From assembly GCA_052246295.1 (NCBI GenBank), contig JBQQCO010000011.1: DNA of 64,000 nt; one strand, given 5' to 3'. The DNA is from Piscibacillus sp052246295 (GTDB lineage: Bacteria > Bacillota > Bacilli > Bacillales > Alkalibacillaceae). This document shows positions 1 through 9,377 of this stretch, piece after piece. The translations under genes were made by a program, and so were the position numbers. The stretch's first letter is position 1, and each line of letters starts with the position of its first letter. Below the pieces are notes generated by a model that did no database searches, had not been told where the DNA came from, and saw only the letters and a list, made by a program, of their open reading frames with translations.

Positions 1-159
1 TAATCAAACCAAAGTGATTAAGCGTAATGCCTTTGGCTTTAAACGGTTTGATCGTTTTAGATTAAAGGTGTTATTGCATCATCAATATAAGAATTTAAAG
101 GTTCGTATCAATTAAATTAGGAGTGAGACTATGCTCACCCCAACATTTGACTTAGAACC
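1..159 (+). mobile_element. Right end of an ISL3-family insertion sequence (partial)
   Basis: The first 115 bases encode the end of an ISL3-type transposase. They are followed at 138-159 by a sequence whose reverse complement begins GGTTCTAAGTCAAATGTTGG, which resembles the terminal inverted repeat I remember for ISL3-family elements. The element appears to end at 159, five bases before the stop codon of the next gene. An 8-bp target duplication would be 160-167, but the left end lies outside the window, so this cannot be checked here. Confidence 0.75.
2..115 (+). CDS. ISL3-family transposase, C-terminal fragment
   Basis: This open frame enters from the left edge and ends with TAA at 113-115, so only the last 37 residues are visible. 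They contain the block NAFGFKRFDRFRLKVLLHH, typical of the C-terminus of ISL3-family DDE transposases, which move the element by cut-and-paste. The inverted-repeat-like sequence follows 22 bases after the stop, as expected for the right end of an IS. Whether the full gene is intact cannot be judged. Confidence 0.8.
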   Translation, partial: NQTKVIKRNAFGFKRFDRFRLKVLLHHQYKNLKVRIN

Positions 160-163
160 TTTT

Positions 164-541
164 TTATCCTTCTTTTAACGCTAAGTAAGGTAGGTCTCCT
201 TCATCTGTTTCAGCTACAATTACATCTCCACTTACGTTCTCCGCTTCATATAATGGAGTCCCAACTAATAAATGAGTGGCGGTTAAATCCCGAAACCCCT
301 CTGGATCTTTAACTTGTTTTTCAACAATTCCTAGATCATCACCTTTTTCATAGTCTGAGTCTACCACCCACTCAATGTCACTCGCATTTTTGTACACAAT
401 CCCATTTACATACAAAATATCCGCTTCAGGGTTTTCTTGTAATATAGACGACGGAGTTGGATTTGGCTTGACCTGCTCTTCTCCCTCTCCACTTGTACAA
501 CCAGTGGATAATAATAATAGAAATAAAACCAGTATCCTCAT
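164..541 (-). CDS. Small putative lipoprotein, unknown function
   Basis: The 125-residue protein starts with a short lipoprotein signal: one hydrophobic stretch, then a lipobox-like LSTGC with Cys at about residue 15. The mature part should be anchored to the outer face of the membrane. The rest is acidic and I recognise no family. A GGAGGGG ribosome site stands before the ATG. The gene is divergent from the Eis-like gene. The insertion sequence ends five bases beyond its stop codon, so the last residues or the terminator may have been changed by the insertion. Confidence 0.65.
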   Translation of the reverse strand: MRILVLFLLLLSTGCTSGEGEEQVKPNPTPSSILQENPEADILYVNGIVYKNASDIEWVVDSDYEKGDDLGIVEKQVKDPEGFRDLTATHLLVGTPLYEAENVSGDVIVAETDEGDLPYLALKEG

Positions 542-643
542 ATGACCCCTCCACTACTTCAGTCGTACATCAATAAAAAAAGTTACAACTTATTCCAATA
601 TCCAGTGCCTTCACCTATAATGTTCTCTAAGGGGGATGAACAC

Positions 644-1897
644 ATGCGTGAAATAAGAAAAATTAAACCTGACCACATTCGTGATCTGGTCAAAATCGAA
701 CAACAAGCCTACACAGCCAGACAAGCTGAAAGTGTAGATGACATTGATAAAATAGTTGAGAAATACGAGAAGATGTTTAAAGAGGCAAAAGGCTTTCATT
801 ACTTCGGACTTTTTGAGAATCAACAACTTCTTGGCTCGATGAAACTTTACGATTTTAAAATGAATGTTTTTGGCCAATTCTTACCTCTTGGCGGCCTTGG
901 AAACGTCGCTGTTGATTTATTACATAAGAAAGAAAAAATAGCCAAAGACCTTGTAACCTACTACTTAGATCATTACGTTAATCAAGGATATGCCTTAACC
1001 GCTCTATACCCATTCCGTCCTGACTTTTATTACCGAATGGGCTTTGGTTATGGTAAAAAGAAGGACTTATACAAAGTCGTCCCTGAAGCTTTTCCTAACT
1101 TTAAGAATAAAAATGACTTAACCTACTTAGGTAAGGAAGACTCACAAGCTGTCGTTGATTGCTATAACACATTTGCTTCAAATCATCATGGCCTATTTTA
1201 TTCTGACGGACCACATTTTGATGCGTACTTAGAGTCTTTTAAATCAAAAGTCATAGGTATTAAGAAAAAAGGTAAACTGACTGGATTTGCTGTCTTTACC
1301 TTTCAAAATAGGTCTGATGATCACTTTTTATCAAACGATATACAAATTCATCAACTGGTCTACAACGACACGGATGCGTTAAAACAGCTGATGACCTTTT
1401 TCCATACGCAGAAGGACCAAGTTAATCGCATTAACATAGCCACTCAAGACTCTAGCTTCAACCATTTACTGAGTGACGCACGTAATGATTCAAACAACTT
1501 AATACCACCTATTTTCCATGAGACCAACCAATCTGGGACAGGCATTATGTATCGGATTATTAATGTTAAAAAGTTTTTCCAACAGCTTGGTAAGCATAAT
1601 TTTAATGGTGTAACGACATCAATTACGTTTAATGTTCGTGATAGCTTTTACCCTAAAAATGAAGGACCTGTTACGATTACTTTTAATAATGGTAATCCCA
1701 TTGTCACTCAGGGTGCAAATGCTAAAATGACGATTGATCTCGATATTGCCGATTTAACTAGTCTTGTATTAGGGGTCATTGATTTTAGAAAACTTTACTT
1801 ATATGGTCTTACAAAGATATCTGACGAAGCATACGTTGAGGAGGTAACGAATCTTTTCGCAACAGCAGAAGGTCCTATCTGTACTACAGGGTTCTAA
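644..1897 (+). CDS. GNAT N-acetyltransferase, Eis family
   Basis: The 417-residue protein has the Eis layout: an N-terminal GNAT acetyl-CoA domain (residues about 1-150, with the strand and loop GNVAVDLLHKKEKIAKDL), a second GNAT-like half, and a C-terminal SCP2-like sterol-carrier fold (about 300-417, containing LDIADLTSLVLGVIDF). Eis-type enzymes acetylate amines, including aminoglycosides in some cases; the substrate here is unknown. I chose the ATG at 644 because AAGGGGGATG lies eight bases upstream and the family length fits. The frame is open for another 34 codons upstream, without a ribosome site. Confidence 0.85.
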   Translation: MREIRKIKPDHIRDLVKIEQQAYTARQAESVDDIDKIVEKYEKMFKEAKGFHYFGLFENQQLLGSMKLYDFKMNVFGQFLPLGGLGNVAVDLLHKKEKIAKDLVTYYLDHYVNQGYALTALYPFRPDFYYRMGFGYGKKKDLYKVVPEAFPNFKNKNDLTYLGKEDSQAVVDCYNTFASNHHGLFYSDGPHFDAYLESFKSKVIGIKKKGKLTGFAVFTFQNRSDDHFLSNDIQIHQLVYNDTDALKQLMTFFHTQKDQVNRINIATQDSSFNHLLSDARNDSNNLIPPIFHETNQSGTGIMYRIINVKKFFQQLGKHNFNGVTTSITFNVRDSFYPKNEGPVTITFNNGNPIVTQGANAKMTIDLDIADLTSLVLGVIDFRKLYLYGLTKISDEAYVEEVTNLFATAEGPICTTGF

Positions 1898-1960
1898 ACT
1901 TGCGACAGAACAAGTGGTTGTCTATACTAATAACAGCTCATACAAAAGGAGAGTCAATCA

Positions 1961-2359
1961 TTGATTGAAGTTTACGTAGATGGGGCTGCACAAGGTAATC
2001 CAGGCTTAAGTGGCGCTGGTGTTTATATAAAAGCTAAAGGGAAACAATATGAATATTCATTCCCTCTAGGCTCACGCACAAGTCATGAAGCTGAATTTAT
2101 AGCTGTTATTAAAGCATTAGATATCTGTCATAAGGAATTTCCAAACGAGATTCTCTCTTTTCGTACTGATTCACAAATTGTAGTTGATGCAATTGAATCA
2201 GGTTACACGAAAAACTCTTTATTTCAGCCACTTTTAACAGATATTATCGAAAAAGGTAATCAATTTCCTTTATACTTTTTTAAATGGATTGCAAGTAAAC
2301 AAAATCACCATGCTGATCGCTTGGCTAAACAAGCGATTTATAAAAATGAAAAGAGCTGA
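1961..2359 (+). CDS. RNase HI-like protein (TTG start)
   Basis: A 132-residue RNase H fold with all four acidic metal-binding positions visible: D7 (YVDGAAQGNPG), E45 (SHEAEF), D70 (RTDSQIV) and D119 (HHADRLAK). It matches the Bacillaceae cytosolic RNase HI-like group (YpdQ/YpeP type), which lacks the hybrid-binding N-terminal domain. It probably cuts RNA in RNA-DNA hybrids, although some members of this group are weakly active or inactive. The start is TTG, with AAAAGGAGAG placed 8-10 bases upstream. The terminator hairpin overlaps the stop codon. Confidence 0.85.
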   Translation: MIEVYVDGAAQGNPGLSGAGVYIKAKGKQYEYSFPLGSRTSHEAEFIAVIKALDICHKEFPNEILSFRTDSQIVVDAIESGYTKNSLFQPLLTDIIEKGNQFPLYFFKWIASKQNHHADRLAKQAIYKNEKS

Positions 2360-2380
2360 CCCACGAGAGTCAGCTCTTTT
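2351..2380. terminator. Bidirectional terminator between the RNase H-like gene and nhaC
   Basis: A perfect 10-bp stem, AAGAGCTGAC (2351-2360) with GTCAGCTCTT (2369-2378), has an 8-base loop and U-rich tails on both strands. It lies between two convergent genes and overlaps the stop of the upstream gene. Confidence 0.85.
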
Positions 2381-2383
2381 TCA

Positions 2384-3856
2384 TTATCCCTTATAATCTT
2401 CTGGTTTTACTTCTTCTCCATTCTTACCATGGTAACGAAGTCCCCAGCCAGTGATTGCGGCAATTAACATAACAATGAGTAGTCCCCATCCTTGGAATAC
2501 AAATGGGAATACTTGAGTTGGGCTAACGCCTGGTACATCGTAATTCTCAGTAACACCTTGAATAGTTGTGTAAGCTAATAGTACACCACCACTCCAAGGG
2601 AAGATATATCCAAGTGCTGAACTTACAGTATCTAGGAAGTTCGCACGACGATATGGGTGTAGGTTTGAATTCTTACCAATTTTACTTACGAAAGGTGCAG
2701 CTGCAATTTCTGCTGCCGTGTTAATCGTAATAAATGAGTTTAAGAATGCAACAATCGCAAAAATCGAAAGCTCAGCACGTCTTGTTACATCATTGATTAG
2801 CTTAACGAAGAAGTCCATAATTCTCTCCATCGTTCCGGCTAATTCTAATAAGTATGATGCGGATAATATGAACAAGATTAAGATTGCCATATTAAAGTAA
2901 CCGCTTAAACCGCCCATTAAGGCACCTTCAACGACAGCACCATTGTCGCCTTCATAAATATGAATAACCTCGGAGAATGGTACACCTATTACAAAGAATA
3001 ATGCGATTGACGCAATGATTCCCCAAGTTAAAGATGTTAATAGGTGGTGTCCTCTTAACGCCAAGAACAGCACCAGCGCGAACGGAATCAGGAAGACCAA
3101 TCCGTCGGCGGTAACTTCATTTTCAAGTTGAGTTAATAAACTTGTGTTATCAACTCCTGATCCTCCACCGAAAATGACAAATAAAATTAATGCTGGAATC
3201 GCCGCAGCAATTGAGTATTTGAAACGTGAGCGAACCACGCCTGGAACGTCCGCTTCCTGTGTAGTTGCCGATACGATAGTTGTATCCGACACAGGTGCTA
3301 AGTTATCTCCAAATACCGCACCGGATAGAATAGCTGCAAGTAAGATGGTAGGGTCTGCACCTAGCACAACACCTGCAGGGTACATTAAAATACCGAAAGC
3401 AGCTACAGTACCATAACCTGTACCAACCGCACTTGAGAATAAAGATGCTAAGATAAAGGTTAACCCGACAAACAATCCACCTTCAAAGCCAGTTTGAAAA
3501 CCGAACCAGATAAGACCATCAACTAGTCCACCTGCTTGTAGGAGCGTCGCAAACATACCTGCCCAGAACCATGCAATGATTGCCACAACACCAATTGGCT
3601 GTGCCATCCCATCAAATAATCCTTGAGCATAATCCCCCCACTTGGACTTTGTTAACAATAAACCGATAATTAAACCAATAACCATTCCAAGAATAAGAGC
3701 TTGTTCCGTCACTAAGCCTGTAACACTAAGAACTACAGCCCAAATTATGAAAAAGACTAATGGAATAGTCGCTACAAATGGACCACCACGAAACTCAAGT
3801 TTCTCGACTTTTTTCGAGGCAGTCGCTTCGTTTAATTCTTCATTGTTATTCCCCAT
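2384..3856 (-). CDS. nhaC: Na+/H+ antiporter, NhaC family
   Basis: A 490-residue membrane protein with about 12 hydrophobic segments. It carries the NhaC-family loop AVFGDNLAPVSDTTIVSAT (residues about 185-203) and the helix NTAAEIAAAPFVSKIG. NhaC-type carriers exchange internal Na+ for external H+ and support growth at high pH or high salt. The N-terminal 15 or so residues are hydrophilic and cytoplasmic. The ATG has a GAGGAGG ribosome site. The gene is monocistronic and ends at the shared terminator. The exchanged ions could differ, since malate/lactate antiporters belong to the same family. Confidence 0.88.
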   Translation of the reverse strand: MGNNNEELNEATASKKVEKLEFRGGPFVATIPLVFFIIWAVVLSVTGLVTEQALILGMVIGLIIGLLLTKSKWGDYAQGLFDGMAQPIGVVAIIAWFWAGMFATLLQAGGLVDGLIWFGFQTGFEGGLFVGLTFILASLFSSAVGTGYGTVAAFGILMYPAGVVLGADPTILLAAILSGAVFGDNLAPVSDTTIVSATTQEADVPGVVRSRFKYSIAAAIPALILFVIFGGGSGVDNTSLLTQLENEVTADGLVFLIPFALVLFLALRGHHLLTSLTWGIIASIALFFVIGVPFSEVIHIYEGDNGAVVEGALMGGLSGYFNMAILILFILSASYLLELAGTMERIMDFFVKLINDVTRRAELSIFAIVAFLNSFITINTAAEIAAAPFVSKIGKNSNLHPYRRANFLDTVSSALGYIFPWSGGVLLAYTTIQGVTENYDVPGVSPTQVFPFVFQGWGLLIVMLIAAITGWGLRYHGKNGEEVKPEDYKG

Positions 3857-3948
3857 AACATGTCCTCCTCTCTGAATTACTACATATTATACAAGATGTT
3901 CACAGAATATACAAAATTATTCTTAAATCATAAATAGTGACAAAACAA

Positions 3949-4962
3949 CTAGTTAATCGACAGCTTTTTGGATCTAAATTTTGTTTGAAAAAATAACCAC
4001 AACTCAAGGATTAACGATAGAAGGACAACTTTAGCCCAAATAGGTAGCAGCCAAATCTGAAACTGACTCAATACATCGGGTAACTGATATATCGGACTTA
4101 AATTTAGCGCTAAAGTAAAGGCAAAAAACATACCAAAGGTAAAGTTTCTAGACCACTGAGACACATGATAGTTCCATACGCCTTGTACAAATCCAAGTGT
4201 TTTAATTCGCTTATAAGCTCTTACTAACTCTACACTCTCAACAATAATTAATAATACTAATACTAAGAACCAAAACCAGATTATAAAGTTTGTTGAGAAT
4301 AACTGACTAGTAACAATTGCTAAACCTGTAATTGATAACGCACCATGTATGATACAATTCGTGTTCTTCCAGTCATGTATGAGTGTCCATTGTGATAAAA
4401 TATAGCGTCTTATTAATAAATATAGACCTAATAAATAAAAAACCACACCTAGGATAATAAGGCTTTCAACAACTACTAATGGAATCCACCCAAACAAATT
4501 CTTTACTAATATAACAATGGATTGCGTTCCTACTGTTGATAGTAAAATCACCCCATGAACGGCTGGATTATCTTCTACTATTATTTTTTTAAAACTTTTA
4601 ATCACCGTTACTAGAAAAATCGCCCAAAGAGCCACATTAATCATAGCCATCCCTTGTAAGAAAGGTAAGGTTTGTGGAAAATATTTTAATAGAACGTTAC
4701 AAAGAACCGACACCCCTGCAATCCAAGTCCCAATTGTAAATGACTGAATTGGGTTGTTCAAGAAGGGCTCTAGGAATTCACGTTGAAAAAACTGTATTGT
4801 TAATCTCCAATAGATGAGAACCCAAGCGATTAGCAAGAAGATTGCTAGAACTTTACCCAAGTAAGCATCTATTATTGGAAAAGCTTGTATTCCTCCATAT
4901 AAAAAGATCCCATTCGCCATAATAATAGCTCCAGATGCGGGATCAATTCGTTTCGCAAACAT
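3949..4962 (-). CDS. Multi-pass membrane protein, TDT/TehA-SLAC1-like
   Basis: 337 residues with about ten predicted membrane helices. The N-terminal DPASGAIIMANGIFLYGG and the later PIQSFTIGTWIAGVSVL and VHGVILLSTVGTQS segments resemble the TDT (TehA/SLAC1) family of anion or dicarboxylate transporters, but I could not confirm the family, so the substrate is open. I placed the start at the ATG at 4962, giving MFAKRIDP, because GAGGTG lies seven bases upstream. A GTG five codons further upstream lies inside that ribosome site. Confidence 0.6.
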   Translation of the reverse strand: MFAKRIDPASGAIIMANGIFLYGGIQAFPIIDAYLGKVLAIFLLIAWVLIYWRLTIQFFQREFLEPFLNNPIQSFTIGTWIAGVSVLCNVLLKYFPQTLPFLQGMAMINVALWAIFLVTVIKSFKKIIVEDNPAVHGVILLSTVGTQSIVILVKNLFGWIPLVVVESLIILGVVFYLLGLYLLIRRYILSQWTLIHDWKNTNCIIHGALSITGLAIVTSQLFSTNFIIWFWFLVLVLLIIVESVELVRAYKRIKTLGFVQGVWNYHVSQWSRNFTFGMFFAFTLALNLSPIYQLPDVLSQFQIWLLPIWAKVVLLSLILELWLFFQTKFRSKKLSIN

Positions 4963-5159
4963 GACTATACACCTCACTAACTTAACTATTTTAGCAAGGT
5001 ATTGAAGATCATAGCAAATTAATTACATTTAAATGATGTTCTGCTGAAGTAAGCGCTTATTATAATAATATGTCAATTTACTTCGAGGGAATGCACGTGA
5101 AACGGGTTCAAGTGTCGCTCAAACGAGGGAAATGATTGTAACATGAATATACAATAGAA

Positions 5160-5192
5160 GAGCTTTATTTTCCTAATAGAAAAATAAAGCTC
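5160..5192 (-). terminator. Terminator downstream of the spore hydrolase gene
   Basis: A perfect 12-bp stem, GAGCTTTATTTT (5160-5171) with AAAATAAAGCTC (5181-5192), has a 9-base loop and lies just beyond the 3' end of the minus-strand hydrolase gene. The tail is only moderately U-rich. The rest of 4963-5207 is AT-rich; I see no gene in it. Confidence 0.65.
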
Positions 5193-5207
5193 GCCCACTA
5201 CGTTTTC

Positions 5208-6623
5208 TTATGTTTCCTTTTCAACTCTAAAGTTACTTTCTAGTACTGGCCAGTTTTGTGCAAACGGAATGTTTAAGACCCAATAACTCACACCTCTAAG
5301 ATCATAATCTTTAACGGTTTCGTACTTGGCTTGCGCACTCCGAGCGTCTTCAAACCATACCTCGTGTCTCTGTCCTGTTTCATCGGTATACTCAAAATAG
5401 GGTGATTTATGTTGCGGATGAAACTGAATATCCGACCCGTATTGAGCAGCTAAGTTAAGTGCCTCATCTAGACTGACAGTTGTCGCATATGTCCCTTGCA
5501 CCCAAGGGATATTCCAGTCTCGTCCGTACAACGGTACTCCCATCATAATTTTCTCTGGTGGAATAACCGTAACCGCATAATCTAACACTTCACGAACTTC
5601 ATCAATCGGTGCAATTGCCCAAGGCTCACCACCAGCCCAGCCCCATTCATATGTCATGAGGACTACAAAATCTAGTATCTCACCATGGGCTGCGTAATCA
5701 TGAGCTTCATATAAAAGCCCAGTCTGTTCACCAGAATCTTTAGGTGCTAACGCCGAAGAAACTGAATAACCTAAAGGACGCAAACTCTCGACGACTCGCC
5801 TCAAAAAGTCGTTATACCCTTCTCGGTCTTCTGGATATACATACTCAAAGTCAAAATTAACACCCTGATATCCTTTCTCTTGCATCACAACAAGCATATT
5901 ATCTATTAAAGTTTCTTGAAGTTCAGGATTTCTAAAAAGAGTCGAAGCTAAATCGGAGTCGAATGTTTGATTGGCGTAATTCGTCAACACCAACAATGGC
6001 AACGTATTTGTTTCATATGCCGCATTAATCACAGCTTGCTCGTTGAAACTTGTCAACGTTCCATCCTCACGATAACTATAAGTGAATGGTGATAAATAAG
6101 TTAAGTGTCTACCAACCTCTAAGACCTCTCTCCTACCTTCTTCTTGTGTTTGAGTAATATAAGCATTTACTTCAATCAAAGGAAGTGGAGGAACTGGTAC
6201 TCTAATCCTTTGGCCAGGTGAAATTTGTGAAGGATTGGAGATATCATTAACCTCCACAATATCAGAAACAGTCGTACCGTATCTTTGTGCTATCATCCAC
6301 AGCGTTTGACCGCTTTGAACTGTGTGGATTCGGTATGGCATTTGCAACATATCGCCAACATTAATCAAACTCGGATTCGCAATATTATTGAAGTCTGCGA
6401 TTTCTTCCATTGGTATGCCATACTCTTGTGAAATTCGCCATAACGTATCACCGGGCTGGACAACATATTCAACAGTTGGATCTGGTACAACAAGAGATTG
6501 ACCTACCACTAATACATTTTGATCAGCTAAATCATTTACATAAGAAATCTGATCAATTGTCGTGTTGTACCTCCTCGCAATTCGCCAGAGTGTATCTCCA
6601 CTACTCACGACATGAATATTCAT
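5208..6623 (-). CDS. sleL: Spore peptidoglycan hydrolase with three LysM repeats and a GH18 domain (SleL/YaaH type)
   Basis: 471 residues. Three LysM repeats (about 2-46, 50-95 and 97-142, each with a GDTLW or GQTLW turn) are followed by a glycoside hydrolase 18 domain from about residue 150 to the end. The catalytic acid motif is GVNFDFE with E260 as proton donor. SleL/YaaH enzymes are N-acetylglucosaminidases that degrade spore cortex during germination; LysM repeats hold them on peptidoglycan. The usual protein has two LysM repeats, so three is a small extension. The start at 6623 is supported by GAGGAGGG; no secretion signal is present, as is usual for spore-coat delivery. Confidence 0.88.
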   Translation of the reverse strand: MNIHVVSSGDTLWRIARRYNTTIDQISYVNDLADQNVLVVGQSLVVPDPTVEYVVQPGDTLWRISQEYGIPMEEIADFNNIANPSLINVGDMLQMPYRIHTVQSGQTLWMIAQRYGTTVSDIVEVNDISNPSQISPGQRIRVPVPPLPLIEVNAYITQTQEEGRREVLEVGRHLTYLSPFTYSYREDGTLTSFNEQAVINAAYETNTLPLLVLTNYANQTFDSDLASTLFRNPELQETLIDNMLVVMQEKGYQGVNFDFEYVYPEDREGYNDFLRRVVESLRPLGYSVSSALAPKDSGEQTGLLYEAHDYAAHGEILDFVVLMTYEWGWAGGEPWAIAPIDEVREVLDYAVTVIPPEKIMMGVPLYGRDWNIPWVQGTYATTVSLDEALNLAAQYGSDIQFHPQHKSPYFEYTDETGQRHEVWFEDARSAQAKYETVKDYDLRGVSYWVLNIPFAQNWPVLESNFRVEKET

Positions 6624-6696
6624 CGATATACCCTCCTCTAACTTACTTATATCTATCTTATTCATGCCGTGGTTGTCCTATGGGTAAAATATATCT

Positions 6697-7359
6697 CTAG
6701 TACTCCAGTTCAACTTCAACACCTTTTGGAACTTCTATTAAAAAGTATTGTTTCATACTATCTCTATCTATTAAATGATCACTTTCCATCATAGAATCTT
6801 CCTTCATTTGACGAACAGGTAGTTCATTGTAAATTGCTTTTATACTAACATGTTGAGTTGGTTCCACAATTGATAATCTCCCATCCATATTCTCTAGCCA
6901 AACCTCAGCAGGTGGGATGAGTTTAATAACTGGATGGTCAAAATCCATCATATATTGAGTAACTTTAATATCATTACGTTCTGAGTAGCTAACATCTATT
7001 TCATATTGAGTTAACTGGTCATGCACAATGACCTTATCTAAATCAAAGTCAAAGGTCCATTCTTTAATTACCTTGACAGCATTACTAGATAAATCTTTAT
7101 TTTTATGAGCTTGATCGAACGCAGGCTTTACCTCTTTTTCATTTAATTCATAATCCTGATTGGCACCACTAATTTGAATCGTGATCAGGAATACAATTGT
7201 TAAGGTGAGTAGTAACCCTATATAAGACATTAAGATCGCATTTCGACGCTTAAAGAAAATATTATTGTGCGAAAAGGCACCTCTACTCACTATAGAAACG
7301 ATTATCGCAATAATAATCGATATAATTACGATTGGAATGATTGATGAAATGATTCCCAT
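6697..7359 (-). CDS. Membrane protein of the GntR-ABC operon, unknown function
   Basis: 220 residues: two hydrophobic helices near the N-terminus (about 5-27 and 42-63), then an outward hydrophilic domain of about 150 residues with no motif I recognise. GGAGGTG lies seven bases before the chosen ATG, and the start is one base past the end of the upstream permease gene. It is the last gene of the GntR-ATPase-permease-membrane protein operon, so it is probably an accessory part of that transporter. Confidence 0.6.
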   Translation of the reverse strand: MGIISSIIPIVIISIIIAIIVSIVSRGAFSHNNIFFKRRNAILMSYIGLLLTLTIVFLITIQISGANQDYELNEKEVKPAFDQAHKNKDLSSNAVKVIKEWTFDFDLDKVIVHDQLTQYEIDVSYSERNDIKVTQYMMDFDHPVIKLIPPAEVWLENMDGRLSIVEPTQHVSIKAIYNELPVRQMKEDSMMESDHLIDRDSMKQYFLIEVPKGVEVELEY

Positions 7360-7360
7360 T

Positions 7361-8092
7361 TTACTGCACCTCCAATCGTCGTGTTGCGACTGCAGCCAAA
7401 CCAAAACATGCAATACTCGTTAGCAAAACTTTTAACACAAATAGGAATAAATTTGACTCTTCGCCAAAAAACGTGATAATTGGTGCTAAACGTTCGTTTT
7501 GTATCGTGATCATCGCTCCAATAAGCACAATCACTACTAATTTAATTAGTCTTCCTTGCCTTATGATGCTCCCAATCAAATAACCTACAGAACTGATTAA
7601 CATTAAATAGAAGAAAGTAATGATTAAGTTTACAACCATAATCGATAGTGTGTATTCTCCAAAGATGACAAAACTATCTAACCCATAAATCCAAATATGA
7701 GATATTTTCACTGCGAAACTAGCTAATAAAATTGAAATCGCACCTATAAGATTCGCTACGACAATAAATAAGATATTAGCTATTTGCCTACTGAATAAAC
7801 TTGTGACAAAGATTTGATCTGCCAGTCTGTTATCGTCCCGATCTAGAGTGACAGCTATAAAAAAAGCCCATAGACAAGTAAAGAAGAACACGAAATCTCC
7901 CGAAACAAATTGAATACTTAAATCTATGTGCCCCATACCACGACTTCCACTTCCAACTCCCATCAATGAGAAAACCATGGCAATGACTTGCACAGCAATA
8001 AGACCTTGAAAGACACTTTTGTAACTTAACCATTTATAAACGGTTTGATTTTTTACAACATCCCACAAACTAGGATGATTTAAAGACATCAT
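7361..8092 (-). CDS. ABC transporter permease of a YtrA-regulated operon
   Basis: About 243 residues with six or so hydrophobic helices and no catalytic motif, as in ABC-2 type permeases. It follows the ATPase gene and overlaps it by about 23 bases, so the two are translationally coupled. TTG ATG ATG triplets lie together at the start; AAGGGGG upstream favours one of the two ATGs (8092 or 8089). It should form the membrane pore for the ATPase encoded at 8070-8984. The substrate is unknown. Confidence 0.7.
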   Translation of the reverse strand: MMSLNHPSLWDVVKNQTVYKWLSYKSVFQGLIAVQVIAMVFSLMGVGSGSRGMGHIDLSIQFVSGDFVFFFTCLWAFFIAVTLDRDDNRLADQIFVTSLFSRQIANILFIVVANLIGAISILLASFAVKISHIWIYGLDSFVIFGEYTLSIMVVNLIITFFYLMLISSVGYLIGSIIRQGRLIKLVVIVLIGAMITIQNERLAPIITFFGEESNLFLFVLKVLLTSIACFGLAAVATRRLEVQ

Positions 8093-8984
8093 CAATTCCC
8101 CCTTTTGTGTCGCTCGTTAAGTGCATCGATAAATCTGCTGCATCAACCTTAGATAATCGCACTCCTGCTTCCCCTAGTCTTAACTTTTGAGAATCGGTTA
8201 CCGCATTATTAATAACCATATAGACTTGTTTTTGGCTCAACTCTTTTTTGAATATAATATCCTTTTGATCAACAATCGATTGAATGACATCTTGGTTGCC
8301 TGTTAAACCAACTGCATGTTCCTTAAAGTCTTCCATTGGTGCATGTAAAACACAAGACCCATTCTTGATTAAGACCACCTCTTCTAAGATCGTTTCCAGT
8401 TCGTTCAATAAATGACTGGATACGATCATCGTTCTAGGGTAAGCCATATAGTCTTTTAATAATGCACGGTAAAAGTCTTGCCTGACCGAATAGTCCATTC
8501 CGGTCGTAGGTTCATCAAATAACGTTAATGGACACCGACTAGCAAGACCTAAAATGGCATTGAAAGTCGAAGCTTTACCTTTCGATAACTGATCATGAAA
8601 TATATGAAGGCTAATTCCAAAATAATCTAGTAACTTATCAGCAAACCGTTGATCCCAATTTGGATAAAACATTTTAGCAGCTTCTAAAATTTCGCTTAAT
8701 CTCATTTCAAGTGAGAAGTTCATTTGGTCATCTACATAGATTGAGTTAGCTGAAACTATTAGATTATTGAATGGTTTTTCGCCAAACACTTTAATGTCAC
8801 CACTTGTTGGAACAATTTCACCTGCTAGCGACTTTAGTAATGTTGTCTTCCCTGCACCATTTCTACCGATTAAACCAATAATTCGATTTTCTTCAAGTTT
8901 AATAGACAATGAATCCAAAGCTTTATGATTCTTATATTTCTTAGTAACATTTTCACAAGATACCACACTCAAGATTTCCCCCAC
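8070..8984 (-). CDS. ABC transporter ATP-binding protein (YtrB-like)
   Basis: About 300 residues with a Walker A motif GLIGRNGAGKTT, a signature-like LSKGKAST, a Walker B region LTLFDEPTTGMD and a switch histidine in SSHLL. Architecture and context match the YtrB ATPase of B. subtilis, whose operon answers to cell-wall-active antibiotics. The start is uncertain. The GTG at 8984 gives 304 residues. A TTG at 8972 overlaps the gntR stop as TTGA, with AGGTGGGGG upstream, and gives 300 residues. Confidence 0.8.
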   Translation of the reverse strand: MGEILSVVSCENVTKKYKNHKALDSLSIKLEENRIIGLIGRNGAGKTTLLKSLAGEIVPTSGDIKVFGEKPFNNLIVSANSIYVDDQMNFSLEMRLSEILEAAKMFYPNWDQRFADKLLDYFGISLHIFHDQLSKGKASTFNAILGLASRCPLTLFDEPTTGMDYSVRQDFYRALLKDYMAYPRTMIVSSHLLNELETILEEVVLIKNGSCVLHAPMEDFKEHAVGLTGNQDVIQSIVDQKDIIFKKELSQKQVYMVINNAVTDSQKLRLGEAGVRLSKVDAADLSMHLTSDTKGGIDDVFKSS

Positions 8985-9364
8985 CTTTCTCCTCTAACAT
9001 TCTCAATCATCTGAATAAGTTCTTTTTCATCTACATTTAAATGCTCGGCTTCTTGCACGAGCTCACGAACCATTCGTAATAAATTTTCATTCTTTCTCCT
9101 TAATAAAATTTGCTCTTTCGCATGCTCTTCCACGAACATACCAAGACCCCTTTTCTTATAAAGCACGTCATAATTAGCTAGAATATTAATCCCTTTTGCT
9201 GCAGTCGCTGGATTAATATTAAATAAATCCGCTAACTGATATTGTGAATACATTTTCTCATTTGCTTTAATACTGCCGTTAAGTATTTCCGTCTCAAGCC
9301 ACTCTGCTATTTGGACATAGATAGGCTTTGAACTATAATGGTTTAAAACCAAATTGAATTTCAC
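8969..9364 (-). CDS. GntR-family transcriptional regulator, YtrA subfamily
   Basis: 131 residues: an N-terminal winged helix (about 10-75, with PIYVQIAEWLETEILNGSI and the recognition region NPATAAKGINIL) and a short C-terminal helical dimerisation tail, as in YtrA-type regulators that lack a ligand-binding domain. It heads the ABC operon and should repress it. The GTG start at 9364 touches its own G-rich ribosome site, so the true start may be a few codons inside. A 26-bp imperfect palindrome lies 13 bases upstream. Confidence 0.8.
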   Translation of the reverse strand: MKFNLVLNHYSSKPIYVQIAEWLETEILNGSIKANEKMYSQYQLADLFNINPATAAKGINILANYDVLYKKRGLGMFVEEHAKEQILLRRKNENLLRMVRELVQEAEHLNVDEKELIQMIENVRGERWGKS

Positions 9365-9377
9365 CCCCCACGTAGAG

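Noticed and set aside
5081..5135. Possible sixth repeat array (CGAGGGA at 5084 and 5124, with AACGGG between)
   Set aside because: Only two clear anchors, 40 bases apart; too few to call, although the spacing is twice 20.
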